A stretch of 64,000 nucleotides of DNA, from NCBI GenBank assembly GCA_964017045.1, contig OZ024810.1:16611204-16675203 (forward strand), written 5' to 3'. Both the position numbers and the translations under genes were made by a program. The notes below the pieces were generated by a model. It made no database searches. It worked only from the letters and a program-made list of their open reading frames with translations, and was not told where the DNA came from. Each line of letters opens with the position of its first letter. Position 1 is the first letter of the stretch. The DNA comes from Omphiscola glabra. Lineage: Eukaryota > Mollusca > Gastropoda > Lymnaeidae. Below, piece after piece: positions 11,049-21,699 of the stretch.

Positions 11049-13614
11049 GTGGGTGGTTTAGCTCAATGGAGATGGATGGTTGCTCAAAATCGGGGGGTTC
11101 TTAATTTGTTGGCAGCCCTGCACCTCGTCTTGATTTCAAAACATTACTTGCATCCCAAATCTTGATCTCAGACCAGCGCCATGATAAAAATTGTTAATAA
11201 AATAATTTTTCAAAAGCAAATATGTCTGATATATTTCTGGGTTTACCTGCACCCCCTTACACTGTCGCCCTTACAGCCTTTTTAAGAACCTCTGGCTTAA
11301 ATTGATCCGAGAGAGAAGGAAAGAGATAGAAAGAGAGAGACAGAATGAGAGAATGAGAGAGAGAGAGAACCATAAATAAATTAGTGCAAAATTAAATGTA
11401 CCCCTTCGACTAAATTTCTGTCGAACAAATGTATTTTGAAAACAAATTCTGGTCACCGAAATATGCATATAGCAAACAAGATAATGGCATAGCAACCAGA
11501 CAAAGCAGGAAGACAGTACTTTACAAAGTGACCAATTATAAAAAGCAAAACACATTTTTGGTTATGAAAAAAAAAAGGGACTTATGCTGTTCTTGTATTA
11601 AGTTTTTTTTTTTTGGACTCACAATACGATTTTACTACCACATTCATCAACATAAAAAAATGACGCAGCAATAACTGTCAAAAGAATTGAAACACTCTGA
11701 AATCTTGAATCCCATACATTTCAGGTTTCGTGATCGCCTGCGAGCTGTTCGCCATGTTGGGTGTTCTGGTCGGCCTCGCAGCCGTGTTCTCGTCCTTCCT
11801 GCACGTCCTCCTACCAAGGACGGCACGAGAGGGCGTCCCGTGGCTGACCTCCAAGTTTATTTATCTGACCTGCAGTTTATCATGTAAGATGGCATCAAAA
11901 CACAAGCGCACATTTTTTAATGCATTATTTTAGTGTTGATCTTCGTGGCGTAATGATAAAGGAGTTACCCCTTTGTACACCGTAAGTAACAACCAACTCA
12001 ACTTTTCCCATAGCTCAGCTCTTACCACTGATCCCTGGCTCTTCAACTCCAATCTTCATTGGAAGGTTGGATAAACTTGTTAGCCTTTCTAACCGCATAT
12101 AAATGACCAAAAGGCATTATGTATAATTAGCTGTGTATATTGGTTACATAATGTTCGTTGTTCGCATGCCAAGATAACCAAGGCTATATTCGATTTGAGA
12201 AGTAGTACTGACTTTGCGCTGGACTTTGTTTTACAGTCAAGGAGAATTGCTCTATTCATCAGCCTTTCTCTCTTCGTCCTTTTTCACTGTGTCAAATGGC
12301 AAGACTTTGTTTAAGCCGAATTGGAGATGGGCCAGGATGAAGCTGATGACCGATGACAAGACTTGGTCAAGACGACCGGAAGTTGGTCAAGATGAAGTTG
12401 TTGACCGATGACAAGACTTGGTCAAGACGATTGGGAGATGGGACTGGATGAAGTTGTTGACCGATGACAAGTCTTGGTCAAAACGACTGGGAGATTTGAT
12501 AGGATTTAATGGAAGACCATCGGTATTTTCTTTATGTGTTCCCCTTCGCAGTTTTTATTGTGTCAGTGCCATACTATCTACGGGACTGCTTTGCCGGGTT
12601 TGATTTCAGAATCGGCTTTTTCTATGTTGTATTGCCTTATAAGGTTAACGGGCCCCTCAGTATGTGCCTTTTCTAAGTTTAATTGCCTTATAAGGTTAAC
12701 GTGTGTCTCAGAATGTGCCTTTTCTAAATTTAATTGCCTTATAAGGTTAACGAGTACCATCGACCCGGTGTTATCAGCTGCTATATTTATAAATTAAAAC
12801 AGACAGTAATGATGATACATTTTGCGATTAGATCTCAATCATTAATGATATTTCACGAATCATTAAATTTAAAAAAAAAACTGTCTTTGAATACAGCTGC
12901 TTCTGTCAATAGTTTAATTTATTATTAACTTCAGAAATCGCCTAAATCGACATTAAATAGAACTTGATAGTGAATTAAAGGATAACATCCCCATGTACTT
13001 AACAAAGAGAAAGGGCGCTAACATAATTTTTTTCTTTACCTTTCTGGCCGGTCAGCACTTAACATATATATTGAGGGGGTGGCAATTTCATATTTCGCCA
13101 AGGGTGCCGCTTTTCCTAGGCTCGGATTTGACAACATATCACAACCGTTTTCTTTTTTTTTTAAATATAAATTTTAGACCACAAAAAATGTTTTAACAAC
13201 ACACACGCCATGAGAAGTGATGATATGTGACGCTCTGTTTAACAGCAACGGCTTTTGTGCTAAGCACGGCTAAAATGTTACAGTAATGTTAACGCCTGGC
13301 AATCGTGTTAGTTCCTATCCGGGGGGATTAGTAAACGTTGTATTATACAGTTTGATACCTTATATTAAATGTGTATCCTAAAGTCTCAAGAAAGTTCAAA
13401 TGTTTGATGTGTTTCAGGTTTGTTTATCGTGATGTGTGGCGCCACCTGGTACATCTCCACCAGTGAAGATTTTAACCCGGTTCCCAACGAGGACCACCAC
13501 TACGTCCCTGGCTACTCACAGGTTCTAAGTGCGTTAGGTGCGCCCCTCATCTTCGCGGGCGTGGTATGCATGCTGTTGGCGCCCAGACAGCCATCGCACG
13601 TCCGATTGTATTGA
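10853..13614 (+). CDS. Claudin/PMP22-superfamily-like four-transmembrane protein, 3 exons
   Basis: Exons 10853-11048, 11725-11883 and 13418-13614 join in matching phases (1, 1) at GT/AG sites to give 183 residues. The predicted product has four hydrophobic segments: residues about 14-35; 68-94 (exon 2); one spanning the exon 2/3 junction (SLSCLFIVMCGATWYIS); and a last one (SALGAPLIFAGVVCMLLA). The first extracellular loop has W38, the pair L49-W50, and C53 and C58, recalling the W-x(n)-LW-x-C...C signature of claudins and relatives. Such proteins sit in the plasma membrane and act in paracellular junctions or membrane organisation. The start at 10853 places ten residues before TM1; an in-frame ATG at 10820 would add 11 residues. 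Assignment rests on topology and the W/C motif, so a related four-TM family (clarin- or PMP22-like) is possible. Confidence 0.72.
11725..11883 (+). CDS. Claudin-like gene, coding exon 2
   Basis: Acceptor TTTCAG|GTTTC, donor CAT|GTAAGA. Encodes TM2 (VIACELFAMLGVLVGLAAVF) and the start of TM3. Its GC content is clearly above the surrounding intron, as expected for coding sequence. Confidence 0.75.
11884..13417 (+). other. Claudin-like gene, intron 2, with two short tandem repeats
   Basis: Contains three copies of a roughly 58-bp unit (GATGAAGTTGTTGACCGATG and neighbours) at about 12325-12495, and three copies of a 51-bp unit around TTGCCTTATAAGGTTAACG at 12632, 12683 and 12734. No other coding signal. 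Confidence 0.65.
13418..13614 (+). CDS. Claudin-like gene, terminal coding exon
   Basis: Acceptor GTTTCAG|GTTTG. Completes TM3, gives a short loop (STSEDFNPVPNEDHHYVPGY), TM4 and a brief basic tail ending HVRLY at TGA 13612-13614. Confidence 0.75.
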
Positions 13615-14858
13615 CGTCACGTTTTTGACGTGTACCTCTACAAGGACACTATTTCCAAGATCTTGGATGCATGAAGTTAATTAAATCATGGTTAAAGAGA
13701 ACTAATTATGTCATGGGTACACACTATTTGGTGAGATTTTGGATATACACAATTGATGAGATCATGGATAACCAACGTTAACGAAACAATGGATTTACAC
13801 CTTTGCTGACTATGAAAAAGCATAAATTATCAAACAATGGAAAAACACAATTCATTTGACACAGAAATGTTTGTTTATCCGACATGGCTTTTTTTTCTAT
13901 AAAACCCATATTTAAATATATATATATATATACCATTAAAGGGTATGAAACCTAAAAATATATATTTGAAAAATATTACACAAAAAAAAGGATTTCATTC
14001 TTCTACTTCAGACGCAAAATTCATAACATAGTAGAGGCGACCTGGAATATTTGTGAGAGAATTGTTACGTAAAAGACAATAGATCAGAGGTGTTGGCTGA
14101 ACGCCTTCCTTAAAAACAATTTTTTAAAAATATAAATATAAATAATAATTGATTAAAAGAGACATTCATTAGCGCTAATGTTTTGACGAGTTCAAATACA
14201 GCAGAATACAGATTATTTTTAAATTATTTGGGACATTTTTTGTTGTTTTGTTTTTTAATAACATAAGGCTACTTATAAATTATACTAAAAATTATTAGTT
14301 ATATATATTTCATCATTGGGATATATATGCTTCAAAATTAAAATAATATATAATTCTTATAAGACTGAAAACTATAGTAAACATAGATGCCTGATCAAAA
14401 GGTATAATTCTGGTGTTTTTTTTTTTTCTTTATTTTTTTTCCGAAATTAAGATCATCTTAAGGCCGGCAATGTACAGAGCCTGTGTGTGTTTTTTTTTTT
14501 AAATTATCTTTTAAAATCAAATAAGTCCACTTTATTAAGTCCAATGGAGATTATTAAATGTTTGTTCAGAAATGATTCAATACGCTGTTGCGTAAAGTTA
14601 TGATTTTGACAAATTATTCGGTGTCTTAAGATTTGGCTCATAGATTAAACAAAGCGTAACAACGGGCCGAGGGAACAGAAAAATAGTGTTAAAAGAAAAC
14701 GCTACAATCGCTAGTGATCCTACCAATATTCGATTTCATTGTATTACAACATTTCTCTTTCTCTAAAAATGTAATTTCGAACATAGAATAAAAATTTAAT
14801 TTTCAGCACAGCAAGGGAAAAAGGTACATTTCTTAAAATAACAAATATTAATCTAGAC
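13615..14858. other. 3' flank of the claudin-like gene, AT-rich
   Basis: Contains many poly-T and poly-A runs and a short (TA)n at about 13918-13933. A 3' UTR is likely in the first part, but no AATAAA stands out near the stop. No further gene seen. Confidence 0.4.
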
Positions 14859-15082
14859 ACATCATCATCATCATGTCTCGTAGTCTTTCGACCGTCGGGG
14901 CGCCACAGATGACATGCAAACTATTCTTCTCCATTCCTCTTATCGGTCTCCTGCCCTATGCATAGCATCGCCTAGTTGTAATCCCGTCCATTCTTTGATG
15001 TTTTCTTCCCTTTTTTTTCGCTGTCTTCCTCTTCTTCTTCCTCCTCTAGTAGTGCCCTGCAAGATTTATTGGCGAGTCCTTG
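14859..15082 (-). pseudogene. 3' end of a LINE retrotransposon, copy 2 (antisense)
   Basis: The reverse complement of the LINE remnant at 2852-3110: the CATCATCATCATCATG tail comes first on the + strand, then the complement of the SSVAP, KEWTGLQLGDAM and GGRRRGRQR blocks. It has indels and stops and is 5'-truncated near 15080. Confidence 0.8.
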
Positions 15083-15993
15083 TTTTAATTATATAATGTC
15101 TCGTATATGTTAGGAAATATGTCAACTTATCTCTCTCTCTCTCTCTCTTTTACCCTTAGTAAGAAACGTTGCACAGTATAAATCAGAACGACCTTGTAAA
15201 GAAATTCCAGAAATAGGGCTTGTCATTTCTCAGACCGGAAAACGTCATAGCGCACTACGTAATGTTACTATTTTTAGAACTGCGGACAAATAAATCTGAA
15301 AACACGGTATACAACGAAGATTTTGTTCTACAACTGGTACCCAACACTAAACAAAAATTGAAATTGGAATGATAATCAAAATGTTAGTTCACAAACTTTT
15401 TTGGCTTTCTTTTAGCTTTCTACTTCTTTTAGCTTTCTACTAGATTCCCATCTAAAAAGAAATCATTAAAATAAAAATGAATGCAAATGGGCGGGGCAGA
15501 TTGTGTATTATTCTGAAAATAAAAAGATAAGAAACTGTCGGCAATTTAATAACTATAGGCTAAGATTTTTTTTTAACTATGTAATTTAGGAAACTGTGTT
15601 ACACAACTAGCAAATTTGAAGAAAACACAAATAACACAATAATAATCGATGAAAAGTGCCTTAATTGTAAGAACACGTTAAATTCTTAATTTTTGTTTTT
15701 AAAATATCAATTTTTGTAAGTGTTCGTGCTATATGTTAAAAGATACCCAAGATTTCATACACCCTTTCACCCAGGAATCTACACAAATACTATTGATGGA
15801 CTTTGGGTGCAGGTCAAGCGTAAATTGGCCTGTTTCCAAACTACAAACCCACCCACACCCCAACACAGAGAGAGTAAGAAAGAGAGAGAGACACACACAC
15901 AACTTGAACGTGTTTCCGAAAGTTGTTAAGTGACTTTTATCACATTTGACCATTTACTAATGGTAAAACATTATTAAACTGACATTCGATTTA
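15083..15993. other. Intergenic, one end of a possible long inverted repeat
   Basis: A (TC)n run lies at 15131-15150. The 17-mer AATAGGGCTTGTCATTT at 15212-15228 occurs inverted at 16719-16735. No gene seen. Confidence 0.4.
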
Positions 15994-16446
15994 GGCCTAC
16001 TACTACTACTACTAGTGTTATGAATTAGGCCTACTAACTACTAGTGTTATGCATTAGGCCTACTAACTACTAGTGTTATGAATTAAGCCTACTTACTACT
16101 AGTGTTATGAATTAGGCCTACTAACTACTAGTGTTATGAATTAGGCCTACTAACTACTAGTGTTATGAATTAGGCCTACTAACTACTAGTGTTATGAATT
16201 AGGCCTACTAACTACTAGTGTTATGAATTAGGCCTACTAACTACTAGTGTTATGAATTAGGCCTACTAACTACTAGTGTTATGAATTAGGCCTACTAACT
16301 ACTAGTGTTATGAATTAGGCCTACTAACTACTAGTGTTATGAATTAGGCCTACTAACTACTAGTGTTATGAATTAGGCCTACTACTACTAGTGTTTTAAA
16401 TTAGGCATACTTTCTAGTAACTAACTACTACTACTAGTGTTATGAA
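15994..16446. repeat. 29-bp minisatellite, about 15 copies
   Basis: Unit AATTAGGCCTACTAACTACT plus AGTGTTATG, period 29 bp. It is nearly perfect in the middle with (CTA)n expansions at both ends. AGGCCT and ACTAGT palindromes occur in each unit. Confidence 0.93.
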
Positions 16447-17275
16447 TTTTGGACCTGCGTTCGGATGATCCCAATCCCTTAACACAACTAATTAGTGTGT
16501 TTCTCTCGATCTCTCTCAAAAAGTATTATGTCATTTTATTATTGAGATTGTGGATTTTTTAAAGTGGTGTAAATATTTCATTAAATATAGTTGAAAACAA
16601 TGTTTTGATTTAGGTTAAGAGTCGCTTCGCTAACATAGCAGTACTGAACAGTGTTGGCATTTTGTCCGCATAATTACCCGGATGATTACAGCAGTTCTAT
16701 TTATAGATTTCCGCCATTAAATGACAAGCCCTATTGCGTCATCTGATGCCATTCTTAAGAACAAAGGGAAATCATTTTAACGTAATCAATTTATTTCCCA
16801 ATCTAAAACGTTTGGAATGTCTTACAAATCTGGTAATTTTTTTTGGACACGAATAATACTTTAATTATTAAAACAAAATATACGAAATACATAAAAACAT
16901 AAAGAGTTAATGGTGATACAGTTTCGTTACTAATACTACATGAGACTGGACTGTGCGATGAACTGTCCGTCTCTGGTCAGCCCTCTCGTCTGCTACACAC
17001 ACGCCAGGTTCCACAACACACCAGAAGTTCACTAGTGAATGGCCGCCGCTTCTCTCCAACTCTGGCCCTGATCACTCGGGCGGGGTCGAAGTTCCAGTCA
17101 CGCTCTGTTACTATTACGTGTACACACAAACATGAGTGAGTCGTCTGCTGAATGCCTAAGCTAATTCTAGTGCGGTGCTTTCCGCCTTACACTTAGCCTC
17201 GTTCAATGCTACGTAGGAGTTAGGCTACGCTAACCCCCGACTGTCCTCAACTTCGAGTTATAAGTTATACTGGGC
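16447..17275. other. Intergenic, with a GC-rich island
   Basis: 16940-17115 is noticeably GC-rich compared with its surroundings and could be the end of a retroelement or a decayed promoter; I recognise no family. The rest is AT-rich. Confidence 0.35.
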
Positions 17276-17536
17276 TATACAAAGATATAACTAAACAAGT
17301 GTAGCACTAAGATATAAGTAAACAAGTGTAGCACTAAGAAATCTCTAAACAAGTGTAGCACTAAGATATATCTAACCAAGTGTAGCACTGAGATATATCT
17401 TAACAAGTGTAGCACTAAGACATATTTAAACAGTTGTGGCACTAAATATGCATAAACATCTGTAGCACTAAGATATATCAAAACAGGAGTATCACTAAAA
17501 TATATCTAAACAAATGTAGCACTAAGATATATCTTT
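17276..17536. repeat. 27-bp tandem repeat, about 9-10 copies
   Basis: Unit AACAAGTGTAGCACTAAGAT plus ATATCTA with moderate divergence. The antisense ORF across it is an artefact of the 27-bp period. Confidence 0.85.
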
Positions 17537-18340
17537 TTTTAGAAGATGACAATCGTATTCACAAATACTGATTTCTTTTCTTGTATTTTAATTTTTTTTT
17601 TTTTTTCAAGTTTCTTTCATAAGATGCGACGACTGATTTAAACAAGTTTTTGTTTTTGCAAAACACTGGCCTCAATTTAAAATAGTATAATTTACAAAGA
17701 TTTTAAAGCTCACAAATTCTTATATTAGCATTTGCGCTCCGCTTTGTTTCATGATCAAATTCATCAAAAAAAAAAGAAACCACGCACAAAATAGTGCGTT
17801 CATGCAACAATTTGATCGCGTGAACTGACGCTTAGACGATGATGTCACAAAAAGGGGAGCTTCTTGATTAGTAACGTATTACGATTGAGTATCTAGGCGG
17901 GATGGTTTTCAGCCAGGCATGCGACCTCTGGTTCGGAGCCGACGACCAAGCGTGACTTAAGAGAAGTGTGGTTGGATATCAGTGTCAAGCAGGCGCTGTT
18001 GGGCGTCAATCCTTGTATCAATTCTATGATGATACGTCCCTCCAGCTACATCGATGAGAGAAGTTCATGGCTGTCAGGATTGCCCTTTCGAGTACTTGGG
18101 GTATTTCCCGCTACAGACCGTATTATCTGGACATCGTCTTGTTTTGACCACCACCTGAACACCCAAAAATTTTTTTAAATTATGAATAAAATATTTTTAA
18201 TATAAATATGCATCTATCCATTTCTTAAGTAGTCTTTGCCTTCTGAGGGCCCTGGTTGACAAGCCTGAAGTGCAAACTCTCTTAAAGGGCGTCCGACACT
18301 CCGTTGAATGGGTGGGGGAAGATATTAGGATGTTAATGTA
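17537..18340. other. Intergenic, possible tRNA-derived SINE near 17885
   Basis: TAGGCGGGATGG (about 17893) followed by GGTTCGGAGCC (about 17930) faintly resembles Pol III A and B boxes. There is no clear tRNA fold or tail. Otherwise nothing recognised. Confidence 0.25.
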
Positions 18341-18560
18341 CCATCCCGGCCCCTGAGGGAGTCGGCTGCGGAGGCTTTAAACGCATCGTCCCCGGGTGAC
18401 AGGACGTCCACGGGCGGTTGGGGCATTCATTTGTAAACCCGATTGAGCAGCAGTGGGGGGGGGGCGGTCTGGACTGGGGGATGACCCTGACGTGCCCCTG
18501 CACTGCCCGGTATCCCTGGTGCTTGGGCTGTGTGGAGGTGCGTCGGGAGGGCATTAAGAG
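18341..18560 (+). other. GC-rich fragment of an unidentified repeated sequence
   Basis: Contains CCCCTGAGGGAGTCGGCTGC followed by GGAGGCTTTAAACGC, resembling a segment at 63438-63470 at both base and translated level (PL.E.A..ALNA pattern). A poly-G run at about 18455 follows. Function unknown. Confidence 0.35.
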
Positions 18561-19569
18561 CTACGCTCGACGGCCCGATGACGCCATTTTCCCAAATGTA
18601 ATATTTCAGTATTATATGCGTAGCAATGAGCACACACAACAAAACTTTATTTTTAAGTCTTTCGCTGGTCTGTACTTACCGGCCACTTGCAGTTAGCGTA
18701 CAGATTTTAAATTTTACTTATAAAAAGGAAACATATATCAATAACTGGGAGGGGGATATGTGGCTGGCAAAAGAAGTATTAAAAAGGAAGAAGATCAAAA
18801 TTGTCACTGTTATCAATACTACTCGAGACATTTTAGGTACATTCAGTTACTAATTTAATTTCAAAAGTTCACAATATAATAAGGAAGCATACAAATTTAT
18901 AAAATATAAATTCACAGACACTACGTTTGGCACTTTGAATCCTGGGATATTTCGTTCTTACGTCACCTAAATCATTCTATTCATGTACAACACTTAGAGA
19001 ACCTTTAAAGTCTTTATCATGGCTGGCCTAAAGTCAAGATCCTCCACGTGACCATATCAGACACACTCATTGGCCAAATTGTATCCCTAAAATATTCCAT
19101 ATTCCTCGTTTCTCTGCGCGGTGGATCTAGAATATTAACTGTATTCAATTTCTTATTGTCTTACATCAGTGGTTCTTACATTCAAAATCTAGCACGTGTC
19201 ACAAACACTTGTATTTGAAATGAGAAAACGATTTCGAGTGACATTGTGAGTTGAATACATTGCTTGCTATGCTGACGGGAATTTATTGCTTAAAATACAA
19301 GAAATTAATGTGCTTCACCAACGACGGAGTTGGCGCATCTACGTTATGGAAGACACCAAATTAATATCGTGTTAAAGGGACTAGCAGCTGTTCAATAATT
19401 ATCCTTTCTGCTATCTACAATTTTGAAGTCAACGGAATGTAAGAGATAACACTAGATAATTCACATATTTGTCGCTGGAGATAGTGGATAATCTACTATG
19501 TGAGATTAAATGTTTTACTCTCGTCTTCATAACAAACTCCAAATGTAATACTAAAAAGAGCCTTTAAAA
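18561..19569. other. Intergenic, no feature seen
   Basis: No gene, tandem repeat or terminal inverted repeat noted. Confidence 0.4.
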
Positions 19570-19755
19570 CAGCGGTTCTCAAACAGTGGGTTGCACGAAC
19601 ATTTCCCAGGGGTCGCGTAAGACCTCCTGAAAACACATATGCTCTACAGTTATGAAGTAGTAACAAAACATTTTTGTGGTTGGGGGGGGGGGTGTCACCA
19701 CAACATGAGGAACTACATTAAATTGTCGTGGCATTAGGAAGAATGAGAACCAGTC
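19570..19755. mobile_element. SPIN-like hAT MITE, copy 2 (opposite orientation)
   Basis: Starts CAGCGGTTCTCAA and has GGGGTCGCGTAAGACC, AAAACACATATG and CAACATGAGGAACTACATTA in the order expected for the reverse orientation of copies 1, 3 and 4, ending near GAGAACCAGT. Flanks CTTTAAAA (19562-19569) and CTTTATAC (19756-19763) match at 6 of 8 positions. More diverged than copy 1. Confidence 0.75.
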
Positions 19756-19763
19756 CTTTATAC

Positions 19764-20950
19764 CAACAAGAAAAAAACAACAGCAAAAAAAAAACAAAAA
19801 ACAAAAAAACACTACTTTGTAAATAAAAGATAAAAATTTGAAGGACTGCATTCAAGCTGCGTGAATGAAACAGTAAAACAAGGCATGTTGTAGCTTGAAT
19901 CAAAATGCAGGAAAATTAGATGTGAACGTTTCAGCTTATAGTCTTTTTCAACGAAAAGGAGAAATAGACGTAGGACAAGAAACAGAGAACAGAAAAAAAA
20001 TAAAATATGGTACATCAAGGTTAGAACAAGTGCACACAAGTAGAAGCAGTGAAGTATCAAAGCATACAAGATAATATCGGTAAAGATATCGAAATTAATA
20101 TAGGACCATGCCTGCATAGCAAAAATAATAGTAACATAACTTATTGAATGTGTAACTATGTGTATCCCGGTAAACTCTAATTTTTTAAAGTGAAATTATA
20201 TGTGGGTAGACACAGAAAGAAGTCATACGGGGTGCGCTCTTTTGAAGCTATTGCGCCTAAGTTGTAAAACAGTTTGCCTTAAGTTTAAAAACTCATTTAA
20301 GACTAATTTAAAGAATTGTTTTCTATAAATAGATTTTAGGTCATCAGGGCGCTGTGAGCATGCTAAAACAGCATGGACACAAGCGCTATACAAGAACTCA
20401 GTCATCATCATCATTTGATGAAACGATATTTTTTACTTTCGATATACTATTAATCATATTCACATTGCTCGTTTCCAAGGTTCTCAAAATTTCTTTAAAA
20501 CGTATGAATCAGTGCATGACCGCATGGTTCTAATGGCCGAAGTTTTTTTTGTTTTCCTTTTGGGGGGGGGGGGAAGGGGGGGAGGACATTATTTGGGTGT
20601 TGCAGGGTGGGGTATTTGCCCCACTCCCCTTGATTTTCAGGTTTTATTTAAATTGCTATATACTGTGGCGCCTCCAGTAATAAACAACTTAACAAGCCGC
20701 CCAGGTTTTGGTTCCCCCCCCCTATAAAAACCCTGAAATGACGCCCCTTGGGCTGGGGGGGGGGGTGGTGTAATCAGAGGCCACAATTTAAAACGAGAAA
20801 AAATATAAATATTTAAAGAAACAAACAAAATCAGTGATTATGTTTTTAGGGTTTCATCGGTGCAAATTCAAAAACATGGGAATCCACGAACTCAGCCGTT
20901 ATCGGCAAAGACAGAGCTGTTCAGTATCTTTCCAAGAAATAGCGTGAAAC
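19764..20950. other. Intergenic, with a poly-G/GC-rich patch
   Basis: A poly-G run at about 20560-20585 and a second near 20753-20765 bracket a segment that may be a decayed MITE, but no clean termini were found. Confidence 0.35.
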
Positions 20951-20958
20951 GTATTTGG

Positions 20959-21030
20959 TATAAATGGCCATGCTCGGCTGCAAACACACCTTACAGGCCA
21001 CGTTACAGCTGCGAGATTTCCAACATCAGG
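20959..21030 (+). promoter_or_regulatory. Probable core promoter and 5' UTR exon of the GIMAP-like gene
   Basis: TATAAAT at 20959-20965 is followed about 65 bp later by CATCAG|GTAAAAT, a good splice donor at 21030/21031. A matching acceptor, TTTAACAG, ends at 21604, about 95 bp before the start codon. This is inferred from signals alone. Confidence 0.4.
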
Positions 21031-21333
21031 TAAAATTGTCGAACTTCGTTTAAAGCCATTGTTCCACATTTTATATCAACATTATGCTGTCAGATTTAAA
21101 ATAAAATTACATTACTGATAAGAATGTTATCGGTGGAGACAGTTTTAAAAATCATTTTTCACTTAGCCGTAGTTCTATGGGAAAAATCGCTTAAACTCTT
21201 TCTTTTTTTAAAAAAAATATTCACCTACTTGTTACGTAACCCGTAAAAAAAATGACGTGTGTGTCTTTAAAATACATGATTAAATTTTAAACGAAATATC
21301 AAATTTACATATAATATAAAAAAAAAATTTTTT

Positions 21334-21402
21334 AAAAAATAAATAAATATATCAATATATATATATATATATATATATATTGATATATTTATTTATTTTT
21401 TT
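21334..21402. repeat. AT palindrome (hairpin) around a (TA)n core
   Basis: AAAAAATAAATAAATATATC is mirrored by GATATATTTATTTATTTTTT around a (TA)n centre, giving a nearly perfect 69-bp inverted repeat. It sits in the inferred 5' UTR intron of the GIMAP-like gene. Confidence 0.85.
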
Positions 21403-21699
21403 TTAATTTTGTTTAATTATATATGTATATATGTATGTTTTGTTTTGTTTTTTTAAATTTTAAAATTCAAAAAATTCTATTTCATCTTGTGAAATTAATT
21501 ATATTCTATATTTCTTAGACAATTAAACTGAAAAGAAGAGAAAAAAAAAAACAGTATTTTGGTAAAAGTTGTTTTTTTTTTTTTACTGATTAATATTTTA
21601 ACAGGAATTTTTTTAATGTCATTACTGAACACACATTTAATTTACACAATTTTATTACATTTCTAATCATGTTAAATTTCGAAACATCTCCATTTGAAA

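Noticed and set aside
17880..17945. tRNA gene
   Set aside because: A- and B-box-like words are present but no cloverleaf stems could be drawn; at most a decayed SINE.
19166..19260. Another SPIN-like end (CAGTGGTTCTTACA)
   Set aside because: Similarity stops after about 12 bases and no partner terminus follows.
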